Assembly: GCA_039030125.1 (NCBI GenBank)
Contig: JBCCEV010000026.1
Coordinates: forward strand, 1-32,392
DNA from: JBCCEV01 sp039030125
GTDB lineage: Bacteria; Pseudomonadota; Gammaproteobacteria; Ga0077536
Reading direction: 5' to 3'
DNA length: 32,392 nucleotides
The position numbers and the translations under genes were made by a program. How positions within the stretch are numbered: position 1 is the first letter of the stretch; each line of letters begins with the position of its first letter. This document shows positions 1 through 6,669 of the stretch, piece after piece. Below the pieces are notes generated by a model. That model ran no database searches, was not told where the DNA came from, and saw only the letters and a list, made by a program, of their open reading frames with translations.

Positions 1-847
1 CCAACGGCGGTAGCGGCTTGGGGGGATGCTTGTTCACATAAACATAGAGAACACGACCGAGGGGATAGGCACCACTCACCGCGTTTTTCGGGGTCGCTTC
101 TATGAATTCGCCGCCATGTTTTTTCGCAAGCGGGACCGCTCGTACCCCTGAAGTGCGGTAGCCAATCCCCGAATAGCCAATACCATTGAGCGATTTAGTG
201 ACGCTTTGTACCACCGAAGCTGAGCCGGGCTGCTCGTTTACAACATCTTTGTAATCGCCCTTGCAAAGGGCGGCCTTTTTAAAATAGCCGTAGGTCCCCG
301 ACACTGAGTTGCGACCGTAGATTTGGAGGGGCCTCACGCTCCAGTCGCCCGTTAGGCCGACATCAACCCAGGTGCTAATGTCCTTTTCATACCCGCATTT
401 TCTCGTTGCGGAAAAAATCGCGTCGACTTGCGCAATGCTTAAACCGGTGACTGGATTATCTTTATGAACATAAACCGCGAGGGCATCGATCGCGACGGGA
501 ATAGCCGTTGGTTTGTATCCGTGTTTTGTCTCAAACGCCTGTAGTTCCTTTGATTTCATCTTGCGGCTCATCGGCCCAAGATTCGACGTGCTTTGTGTCA
601 GTGCCGGCGGCGCGGTCGACGATCCCGCAGCTTGAATTTGAATATTGACGTTGGGATAAAACCGTTTGAATGATTCCGCCCATAAAGTCATCAAATTAGC
701 CAGGGTATCCGAGCCTACGCTGTTGAGATTGCCGGAAACGCCGCTCTCTTTTTCATAGGTCGGGATCTCCGCATCGACGTCTAATGCATAAAGATTAAAG
801 CTGGTCACCGTGAGCCAAAGGCCAATAGCAAGTTGTACCGCTTTCAA
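1..847 (-). CDS. pstS: Phosphate ABC transporter substrate-binding protein PstS, copy 1 (3' end beyond window)
   Basis: Periplasmic phosphate-binding protein that would deliver phosphate to the PstCA permease. The reading frame stays open for 282 codons and runs off the left edge, so about 40 C-terminal residues are missing compared with the complete paralogue at 23931-24896. The two match closely along their length: both have GSDTLANLM near the N-terminus, the block AIDALAVYVHKDNP, and YGRN-VSGTYGYFKK around the phosphate site. By eye roughly two thirds of residues are identical. I start it at a TTG (845-847) because AGGAGA lies 6 nt upstream and it gives a normal signal peptide (KAVQLAIGLWLTVTSFNLYA). 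No ATG fits. It follows the porin gene by about 60 bp and is probably cotranscribed from the Pho box at 2479-2496. The family call is firm; the start is fairly sure. Confidence 0.93.
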   Translation of the reverse strand, partial: MKAVQLAIGLWLTVTSFNLYALDVDAEIPTYEKESGVSGNLNSVGSDTLANLMTLWAESFKRFYPNVNIQIQAAGSSTAPPALTQSTSNLGPMSRKMKSKELQAFETKHGYKPTAIPVAIDALAVYVHKDNPVTGLSIAQVDAIFSATRKCGYEKDISTWVDVGLTGDWSVRPLQIYGRNSVSGTYGYFKKAALCKGDYKDVVNEQPGSASVVQSVTKSLNGIGYSGIGYRTSGVRAVPLAKKHGGEFIEATPKNAVSGAYPLGRVLYVYVNKHPPKPLPPL

Positions 848-907
848 GTGGATTCTCCTATCAAATCTCGTTCAATCTATGGCAGTAACAATCAGGACCG
901 GATAAAT

Positions 908-2383
908 TCAGAACGACACATCCCATTGGAAGCGAAACCGATCATCTTCCTCGTCGCGACCGATGAAGGGGTCTTCAAGCGTCAAATGAGAGTAGTCGAA
1001 TGTGAGCTTGTTGTTGTGGCCAGCGAAGAACCAATTGGCACCAATACTGTATTCGCGGCGCTCATTGTCCTGAATCCGATCGAAACGGTTAGGTTCGTCA
1101 ACAAATGCGTAGCGCAATGCCAATTCAAGTGGCGCCGGGACACTGGGAATTAAGTTATGGAAAAAGTAACCGCTTTGAACGTAACCGCCGGTTAAATCGA
1201 AATCGATCCCGGCGGCATTATCTTCAACGTTCTTCCAATGATATTCCTGTTGGAGTGAGAACCCTTTCCACTTAAAAGCGACCTCCTCAACCATTTGATC
1301 AATTTCAAATTGACCTACTGCGGCCGTCGCCGGGCTTGTAAAACCGTCGAGATTCCCGCACCCAGATGAAGACCATCGAGTGCACGATCCTTTGTGCGTG
1401 GCGGCACCAAACGCGATGCTGCCGGTCGGCTTCTCGGTGTATTCAACGTCCGTTTGGCGCCACTTAAGATCCCGCCCCAAGAAATTCCATTGCAAGCGGC
1501 CCATGTACATCATGTTGTCGTCATTGTTGACAACACCGCGGCCCTCTCCCGTGAAAATGCCCGCCCAATAACGCATATCCGCCGGGGTGTTCTTAAACAA
1601 ATGACCGCGTAACTGCACGCCCACTTGGCGATCGATGGTGAACACTCGATTAGCAATAGAGCGTTCGACGAACTGTTGCCGGCCGGACGAATCGACACGT
1701 TCGCGGTTCAAGTCGATTTTCCACTGCCCTACGCGCAAGTTTGCCCAAGGATATTTGGCGACATCGAGGCGCCAGTCGATCACGCGGGCGCTGGCAGCGG
1801 CGCTGCTGTCGTCCACGTCCCTGCTCGGCTGCAAATCGACCTCGAAATAGTATTTCAGCCACGGCCGATAACCGTGCCCACCAATCTTCATGCGTAGGCG
1901 GCGGGCCTCAAAGGTTGATTGCTCGCCGGCATCGAAACTGGCGATCTGCCGCGGATCGCTTCGCGTTGGATAGGTGTAACGCAATTGCGCACGCCATTGA
2001 AGGTTGGTTTGCCAGTTGCCGTCGCGGGACTCCAAGCGAAACCCCTTTTTTCCATGGCTGGCTTTGACCGGAAACTCCTCCTCAATCTTCTTGGAGATCC
2101 GCTCGCTGATCGACTGATCAACTTTCTTGTCGATAGCGGCCGCAACTCTTTCCTCGATTTTCTGCTCGTTTGATTGAGCAGGAGCGGCGTCGCCGAGGAT
2201 GTCTTTGCTGGTCAAAGACTCCTTTTGCATCAGGCCTTTATACTGTTCTTCAGTGATCACCCCATTACCGAGCAGGATGTCTAATAGCGCTTTGTCGGCG
2301 GCGGCGAGATTTGCGCTAGGCACTAGCGCGACCACCAATGCGACGCCAATCAGGAGAAAAGAGGGTCCAAATCGCTGACTCAT
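908..2383 (-). CDS. Phosphate-selective porin, OprP/OprO family
   Basis: Outer-membrane beta-barrel porin of the OprP/OprO type, which in Pseudomonas forms phosphate- or polyphosphate-selective trimers. The 491 residues begin with a signal peptide ending near ANLAAA. An LLDILLGNGVITEEQY segment typical of the family follows, then a charged helical stretch (about residues 70-108, probably coiled coil), then alternating aromatic/polar beta-strands to the end. The last residue is Phe, as expected for BAM-assembled barrels. The ATG at 2383 has AGAGG 11 nt upstream. Its position next to pstS copy 1 and behind a Pho box supports phosphate or phosphorylated-anion uptake under starvation. Ion selectivity cannot be read from the sequence; a general anion or polyphosphate channel is possible. 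Confidence 0.88.
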   Translation of the reverse strand: MSQRFGPSFLLIGVALVVALVPSANLAAADKALLDILLGNGVITEEQYKGLMQKESLTSKDILGDAAPAQSNEQKIEERVAAAIDKKVDQSISERISKKIEEEFPVKASHGKKGFRLESRDGNWQTNLQWRAQLRYTYPTRSDPRQIASFDAGEQSTFEARRLRMKIGGHGYRPWLKYYFEVDLQPSRDVDDSSAAASARVIDWRLDVAKYPWANLRVGQWKIDLNRERVDSSGRQQFVERSIANRVFTIDRQVGVQLRGHLFKNTPADMRYWAGIFTGEGRGVVNNDDNMMYMGRLQWNFLGRDLKWRQTDVEYTEKPTGSIAFGAATHKGSCTRWSSSGCGNLDGFTSPATAAVGQFEIDQMVEEVAFKWKGFSLQQEYHWKNVEDNAAGIDFDLTGGYVQSGYFFHNLIPSVPAPLELALRYAFVDEPNRFDRIQDNERREYSIGANWFFAGHNNKLTFDYSHLTLEDPFIGRDEEDDRFRFQWDVSF

Positions 2384-2686
2384 AAATCGCAGGGCCTCTA
2401 GAATATGGATGAGATCGCGGTTGAGACGCCGCTTTTTAGGACGTCGGGTTCCACGGGGGCGAATTTTTACCGGCGTTTATTACAGTAGTGTGACAAGGGC
2501 GCGGGGATGATGAACATCATCTCCCAAAGGAAGCTGAGGATGCTTCCCGGTGTTTTCCGCTAGTGACCTTGAGCGCAGAGAGCCGCTAGGGTGTAGATAG
2601 TCTTTTTTGCCGCACGCTCAAGGCCGTGCGGCGCCACCACAGGCCGCGCGGGGCGATGGGGGAATTCCAGGTGGGAGGCGGTTTTG
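2384..2686. other. Gene-free region upstream of the porin, with two inverted repeats
   Basis: This stretch of about 300 bp has no convincing gene; the only reading frame (minus, from 2799) is a shadow with no family look. Besides the Pho box it holds two perfect inverted repeats. One is GATGATG-AA-CATCATC (2506-2521), just upstream of the Pho box. The other is GCCGCACG-8 nt-CGTGCGGC (2609-2616 with 2625-2632). The second is flanked by six T on the plus strand, but on the 5' side of the stem, so it is not a standard terminator for either direction. Both could be operators or RNA hairpins; function unknown. Confidence 0.5.
2463..2496 (-). promoter_or_regulatory. Candidate Pho box and -10 for porin-pstS1
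   Basis: On the minus strand 2496-2479 reads TTGTCAC-ACTA-CTGTAAT, two 7-mers 11 bp apart. About 12 of 14 positions agree with CTGTCA(T/C) repeats. A weak -10 (AAAAAT or TAAAAA, 2463-2469) follows 9-10 bp downstream, the arrangement of PhoB-activated promoters where the box replaces the -35. The leader to the porin ATG would be roughly 75 nt. Found by eye. Confidence 0.7.
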
Positions 2687-2983
2687 TTAAGCGGCGCGCT
2701 TGATTCGATCGCTAGGAAATTTGTCGACGTTATCAGGAAGCGCCAGCGGGGATTGCGCCAGCGGTTCCCTCGGCTTGGCGAGGAGCGCCCCGATTGCAAT
2801 CAAACGTGCGAGCGCGAATGACCCAAGGCCTACCGCGAAACATCGCGAAAATGTCAGCAGCAACAACGGTTCCGTTAAGGAACCGGCCACCACCAAGGTG
2901 CCAACGAGGGTGATCCCGGCAGCGCCAATGGCAACCGCAGCGAAGGTATCGAGGATATAACAGGCCCAATTTTTTGTTTTCAT
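2687..2983 (-). CDS. Small two-helix membrane protein, unknown function
   Basis: I do not recognise a family. The 98-residue product (from the ATG at 2983) starts MKTKNWACYILDT. It has two hydrophobic stretches (about residues 8-35 and 38-66), rich in Ala, Gly, Leu and Val, that should span the inner membrane, then a polar, proline-containing tail ending RIKRAA. Alternative starts are ATG at 2992 (GGAG only 3 nt upstream, too close) and GTG at 3034 (inside the predicted promoter). For ATG 2983 the GGAG is 12 nt upstream, a little long. It lies between soxA and the porin on the same strand, with its own Pho-box-like promoter at 3033-3066. A role in phosphate stress is inference from position only. 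Confidence 0.6.
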   Translation of the reverse strand: MKTKNWACYILDTFAAVAIGAAGITLVGTLVVAGSLTEPLLLLTFSRCFAVGLGSFALARLIAIGALLAKPREPLAQSPLALPDNVDKFPSDRIKRAA

Positions 2984-3032
2984 CGTTCTCATTTGCTCCG
3001 TGAGACGGAGGGCTCCCCAGCGCGTGAACGAC

Positions 3033-3066
3033 ACTATAAATAGCTGTCATGACATTTTGATGTGAA
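3033..3066 (-). promoter_or_regulatory. Candidate Pho box and -10 before the small membrane protein
   Basis: Minus strand 3066-3049 reads TTCACAT-CAAA-ATGTCAT. The second half is 6/7 and the first half 4/7 to CTGTCAT. Exactly 10 bp later comes TATAGT (3038-3033), a 5/6 match to the -10 consensus. The geometry is identical to the phoB promoter in this window. The first half-site is weak, so this is a candidate only. Confidence 0.45.
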
Positions 3067-3150
3067 ATATTCCCGCTCCGGGGCGTTTTAACAGAAATTT
3101 AACTTATAAGCCGAGGGCTTCCACGGCCATGAGAAGTGCTTTGAGGCGGA

Positions 3151-4002
3151 CTATCGCCCGGTTGTGGGCCCTATGATCGGCAAGCCTTTAGACATCACTG
3201 CTAGAAAATACTCGAGGTTTTTGTACGTCGCACTTTGCGATTCCAATGCCTTTGCGTAAGACATCTCAAAACATCCGCTAAAACGCTGATGCAGGGTGCC
3301 AAAAGCACTCCAGCGCAGCCCGTAAATCGGAAATCGTTGTACGACCCCAAGCAGTGGCACTAATTTTTGCTCACGGAGATTCTTCCCTACCGACTGCATG
3401 TGGCAATCGGCGCAGGCAAAATTACGCTGGCCTCTTTTTGTAAAAAACGCCCGGCGCCCATCCTCATAAGCCCTGCGTTCACGGTCTCCGAGGGGGTCGG
3501 GAACGCGTAATTTCTGGCCGCGCGCGAGAGACTGAGCATACGCGAGCAGCGATTTCATTTTATTTTCGTCAACTTCGTAAGCCTTTTCGCCGGCGTCACG
3601 TCGACACGCATTAAGTGCCTCGATGAGCGTGATCACCTCATCGAGCTTCGCGTTGAAACGAGGGAAGCTCGAAATCGGCCGGTGATCTGCGAAGCAATCG
3701 CCATAGCGACTGCCGTCCTTCAACGGCTCGTCCCACAAGGCCTCGCCATCCTCCAAAAGAAATTCATAGGGCGGAAACTCTTCCAGCGCTTGCCACTGTG
3801 ACTTAAGTCTCGGGTCAATCGCGTAGACCCCCAGAACGAATGCCTCCATTTCGATGGAGGGAAACTTTCCCGCGTAAAAGCTCCGGAACTGCTCGCGATC
3901 GGCAAGCGGACCACTTGCGGGGTTGTCGTCCGCCCCGACTTGGCCCAAAAGGCATGACACCACGCACGCCCAAATGATCGCGACAATGTTGCGCAAGGTC
4001 AT
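3151..4002 (-). CDS. soxA: Sulfur oxidation c-type cytochrome SoxA (monoheme type)
   Basis: SoxA pairs with SoxX to form the SoxAX cytochrome, which oxidatively couples thiosulfate to the carrier cysteine of SoxY in the periplasm. The 283-residue product has a signal peptide (cleavage near QVGA-DD). It has one heme-binding CADCH at 197-201 and the conserved GCFEMSYAK segment, whose C244 corresponds to the family's axial (persulfidated) cysteine ligand. C103 and C133 in the N-terminal domain match the cysteine pair that forms a disulfide in SoxA proteins lacking the first heme. The ATG overlaps the soxZ stop by 4 bp (ATGA), so the genes are translationally coupled. It is the last gene of the sox set; no soxB follows within the window. 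Confidence 0.93.
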   Translation of the reverse strand: MTLRNIVAIIWACVVSCLLGQVGADDNPASGPLADREQFRSFYAGKFPSIEMEAFVLGVYAIDPRLKSQWQALEEFPPYEFLLEDGEALWDEPLKDGSRYGDCFADHRPISSFPRFNAKLDEVITLIEALNACRRDAGEKAYEVDENKMKSLLAYAQSLARGQKLRVPDPLGDRERRAYEDGRRAFFTKRGQRNFACADCHMQSVGKNLREQKLVPLLGVVQRFPIYGLRWSAFGTLHQRFSGCFEMSYAKALESQSATYKNLEYFLAVMSKGLPIIGPTTGR

Positions 4003-4292
4003 AAGCTGACCGTTAGTTCGTCGCGTTGATCGCGATTGTCTTCCCAGCGCAAGCTTAGGGTGTCACCTTCACGAGCGTCCTCAATGGTGAAAGAGAGGTA
4101 GGGGTTAGCGGCGATGCCAGCGCCCCAGTGGGCACGCATCACAAGCGTACCGTTGTGGATACATTCCACAAGGCGTATGAAATGTGGTTCTCGGTTCCGA
4201 CGCCGACTGCCGACCGACATCGGGTGTTTGAGCAAGGCACGAACAGTGCACTTACCATCGCGCAGCCGCGTGCGGATCTTGACCGTGCTCAT
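3999..4292 (-). CDS. soxZ: Thiosulfate oxidation carrier complex protein SoxZ
   Basis: SoxZ is the small immunoglobulin-like partner of SoxY; the SoxYZ dimer carries the sulfur substrate between Sox enzymes in the periplasm. The 97-residue product is close to the usual 100-110. It has the family pattern VKIRTRLRDGKCTVRALLKHPM near the start (split here as KIRTRLRDG and VRALLKHPM) and a beta-rich C-terminal half ending in W-DN. It lacks a signal peptide, as is normal for SoxZ, which travels with Tat-exported SoxY. The ATG follows the soxY TAA directly (TAAATG), and its stop overlaps soxA. Confidence 0.93.
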   Translation of the reverse strand: MSTVKIRTRLRDGKCTVRALLKHPMSVGSRRRNREPHFIRLVECIHNGTLVMRAHWGAGIAANPYLSFTIEDAREGDTLSLRWEDNRDQRDELTVSL

Positions 4293-4739
4293 TTAATCGC
4301 CACAGCCACCAATTGCCACTTCCACATGCTTGCGGGCTTGAAACGCCCCACCCGCAGTTTCTACCACGGCAACGATGTCATCGGACCCTCCCATCTTGAT
4401 CCGGGTCGCAATGAACGCATCAGTATTGATCATTTCAAACTGCCCCACTAAGGGAACCGGATTATTCGGCACCAATAGCGTGATCCGTTTGACCCCCGGT
4501 AAAGACGCCTCGACTTTGACTGGGACGACGGCTCCATTTTCGGCTAAATCCGTGGCGCCGATTTTGATCGCATCGCTGTCAACAACCGCACCACCGAATA
4601 ATTCCGCCATGGTGAGATTGAAGTCGTCGGATTGAAACGCCTTGAAGGGCCGGTCATTGGCGCGCACACGGCCGATGGCGGCGATGGTGCTCACAAAAAC
4701 ACCGATCAGCGCGATCACACGCCGGCGCGTTACATTCAT
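4293..4739 (-). CDS. soxY: Thiosulfate oxidation carrier protein SoxY
   Basis: SoxY bears the sulfur intermediates of the Sox cycle on a cysteine at the end of a flexible C-terminal arm. The N-terminus shows a twin-arginine motif (TRRRVIALIG) and a hydrophobic stretch, fitting Tat export of the folded SoxYZ dimer. The body has the SoxY features LTVPNNP-like LLVPNNPVPLV and an Ig-like fold. The carrier cysteine sits third from the end in G-G-C-G-D; the family normally ends GGCGG, so the final Gly is replaced by Asp. I start at ATG 4739, which shares one base with the soxX stop (TGATG) and has AGGG 6 nt upstream. A GTG one codon earlier (4742) is possible. Confidence 0.93.
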   Translation of the reverse strand: MNVTRRRVIALIGVFVSTIAAIGRVRANDRPFKAFQSDDFNLTMAELFGGAVVDSDAIKIGATDLAENGAVVPVKVEASLPGVKRITLLVPNNPVPLVGQFEMINTDAFIATRIKMGGSDDIVAVVETAGGAFQARKHVEVAIGGCGD

Positions 4740-5122
4740 CACTGACCCTGGTGCTTCATTAAGAACTCAACGAGCGCGTCGATTTCGACTGGCGTGAGGA
4801 TCTTGTGATAGCCGTAGCGGGGCATCACGGAGCGCGGGTTTCCCTTGGCGGCGTCGAAGATCTTCTCTCGCAAAGCTTGCTTACTGTAGCGTCGTTCAAT
4901 CTGCCTTAGATCAGGTCCGACGTTTCCAAGTTGTTCACCGCCGCCGATCGCATGACACGCGAGGCAGTTTCCGCGACTACGATCAAAGGCGATCTCGCGC
5001 CCGGACTCCGTTGCCCAAGCCGTCAGGCAGCAAGACAGCAAGTACATGAGGAGAACGCACGGGCCGCTAGCGCGGACCACGGCGATCGCGATCTTCTCGT
5101 AGTAGCACCGCTTGGACTTCAT
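4739..5122 (-). CDS. soxX: Sulfur oxidation c-type cytochrome SoxX
   Basis: Monoheme cytochrome c subunit of SoxAX, which passes electrons from thiosulfate coupling to the respiratory chain. The mature part has the heme motif CLACH (residues 53-57 from the ATG at 5122) and an axial Met in SVMPRYG (M100), followed by the C-terminal helix LTPVEIDALVEFL, as in cytochrome c family SoxX. The start is uncertain. ATG 5122 gives 127 residues with a long charged N-region and no clear Shine-Dalgarno, and overlaps bepA by 56 bp. GTG 5080 gives a tidier signal peptide ending AWA-TES and only 14 bp overlap. Either way it is coupled to bepA upstream and soxY downstream. Confidence 0.9.
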   Translation of the reverse strand: MKSKRCYYEKIAIAVVRASGPCVLLMYLLSCCLTAWATESGREIAFDRSRGNCLACHAIGGGEQLGNVGPDLRQIERRYSKQALREKIFDAAKGNPRSVMPRYGYHKILTPVEIDALVEFLMKHQGQ

Positions 5123-6551
5123 CAAGACGAGCAAGGATCTTTTGGCGTTGGTAATTTGAAAGCTCTGGAACCGCCTTAGCGAGCCGCAACTGCTCGGCCG
5201 CCAACGCCGTTTCACCTATCCTGATGTAATATTCGGCGAGCGAGTGGTGAGAGTTGCCGCGATCGCCAAGATCGTTTTCCGCCTGAGCTAATAACTTGTA
5301 GTAGCGGGGATCACGACGATCGGAAAGTCCCCATTGGCGAAGAATGCGTTTAGCTAGATCGGGCTCTTCGGCGAGGATCAGGGTGTCGACGTAGCCGTAA
5401 ACCACGGCCCGGTTCTCGGGCTCCCCAGCGAAGGCTGCGGCGTAAATATCGCGCGCCGCAAGGTAATCGTTGGCGCGCCGTTCAATCTTGGCGGCCGCGA
5501 TCTGAAACGCCATGATTGTGGGATAAGCTTCGCGCAATTTTTCAATCTCCACCCGCGCGCGATCAATATCACCAGAGGCACTTAACGCTAATGCGTAGCC
5601 GTAGCGTGCGACTTCCTCGTGGACGTACTCACCATCGCGTAACTTGGCCTCGTAGATCGACTTGGCTAAGGCTGGCTGTGGCTGCGCGGCGACGTTAAGT
5701 TTGGCCTTGATCAAATGATATTCGTAGCTATCTTGGCGGATAATTTCCGGCGACAGTTCCTCGGCTCGATCCTTCGCTTCGGCGATACGATTAATCGTCA
5801 CCGGGTGGGTCCGTAAAATCTCTGGAATATGCGAAGGGTCGGTATAGCGCGACGCACGTTGCATACGCTCGAAGAAGACCGCCATTTTTTCGGGGTCGTA
5901 GCCAGATCTCGCCAACAATTGAATACCGATGCGATCTGCTTCGCGTTCGTTTTCGCGCGTGAAGTTGATCTGCATCTGCTGCTGGGCCGCCTGCGTGGCA
6001 ATTAACGCAGCAGTCCCGGCCTGTGGATCGGCGACCGCCAGCGCCAGCGCACCGACCAGCGCGACCATGCCGGCAGGGCCCATCTTTTTCGCCGCTTCAA
6101 TCGAGCGCGCCCCGTGTCGTTGGGTAATGTGGACAATTTCATGCGCCATCACCGAAGCCAGCTCACTTTCCGACTGCGACTCAAGGATGAGACCCGTGTA
6201 GGCGGCAATATAACCGCCGGGTACCGCGAAGGCATTGATTACCGGCGCGTCGATGACAAAAAAGTGAAAGTCACCGTAGTAATCAATATGTTGAGCTAGG
6301 CTTCGCCCTAAGTTTTCGATGTAGGCTTCGACTTCTTCGTCGGTATTTAAAGGTGCGAAGCGACGCACCTGGCGCATAAAATCCGCGCCCAGACGCCGTT
6401 CCTGTTCGTAGGAGATCACCGAACCTGCCGAGTCTCCGATCTCAGGCAACTCGATCAAATCATCGGCGAATACAGTGGTACCAATCAGGAAGCTTGCGAG
6501 AGCAATTAGGGTTCGCAACAATTCAGACCTCGTAAGGATCAGTGATCCCAT
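5067..6551 (-). CDS. bepA: M48 family metalloprotease with TPR domain, BepA (YfgC)-like
   Basis: Periplasmic zinc protease that in E. coli helps assemble or degrade outer-membrane beta-barrels such as LptD. The zinc site is HEIVH (residues 137-141, glutamate 138 catalytic), with a third ligand in NEREADRIG (E204). The M48 domain runs to about residue 270. The rest is helical TPR-like repeats (pattern A-x-x-Y-x-x-A). A signal peptide ends TTVFA-DD. The ATG at 6551 has AGG close upstream. A TTG at 6521 has GAGG 6 nt before it and gives a cleaner signal peptide (LRTLIALASFLIG), so the true start may be 6521. It overlaps soxX at its 3' end, which is unusual company for bepA. Confidence 0.9.
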   Translation of the reverse strand: MGSLILTRSELLRTLIALASFLIGTTVFADDLIELPEIGDSAGSVISYEQERRLGADFMRQVRRFAPLNTDEEVEAYIENLGRSLAQHIDYYGDFHFFVIDAPVINAFAVPGGYIAAYTGLILESQSESELASVMAHEIVHITQRHGARSIEAAKKMGPAGMVALVGALALAVADPQAGTAALIATQAAQQQMQINFTRENEREADRIGIQLLARSGYDPEKMAVFFERMQRASRYTDPSHIPEILRTHPVTINRIAEAKDRAEELSPEIIRQDSYEYHLIKAKLNVAAQPQPALAKSIYEAKLRDGEYVHEEVARYGYALALSASGDIDRARVEIEKLREAYPTIMAFQIAAAKIERRANDYLAARDIYAAAFAGEPENRAVVYGYVDTLILAEEPDLAKRILRQWGLSDRRDPRYYKLLAQAENDLGDRGNSHHSLAEYYIRIGETALAAEQLRLAKAVPELSNYQRQKILARLDEVQAVLLREDRDRRGPR

Positions 6552-6587
6552 TAACCTAATTTACGCCTGTGCAGGGCGTATTGATAG

Positions 6588-6630
6588 CGCCATTAGAACC
6601 TTGACCTATCGATTTAGTTTCTTAATGGCG
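6588..6630. repeat. Inverted repeat between divergent bepA and pfp
   Basis: CGCCATTA (6588-6595) and TAATGGCG (6623-6630) are perfect inverted copies. With one indel the match extends (CGCCATTA-GAA versus TTCT-TAATGGCG). The pair sits in the 118-bp divergent promoter region. It could be an operator with two separated half-sites or a hairpin; no protein can be assigned. Confidence 0.5.
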
Positions 6631-6669
6631 TGCTGAATTTGGAAAATATAGGAAGAGTGTGGTGAAACT

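Noticed and set aside
833..1153. Plus-strand frame of 106 codons over the pstS1 start and porin 3' end
   Set aside because: Antisense to two well-supported genes with no features of its own.
2609..2632. Hairpin next to six T as a terminator
   Set aside because: The T-run is on the 5' side of the stem on plus and becomes an A-run after the stem on minus, so it does not fit intrinsic termination in either direction.
2560..2799. Minus-strand frame of 79 codons overlapping the small membrane gene
   Set aside because: Out of frame with the hydrophobic two-helix protein; basic and Ser/Pro-rich, no family look, and contains the hairpin at 2609-2632.
3044..3062. Plus-strand Pho box starting CTGTCAT
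   Set aside because: The first half is perfect but the second half (TTTTGAT) is poor, no -10 follows, and no plus-strand gene lies downstream; the minus-strand reading has better geometry.
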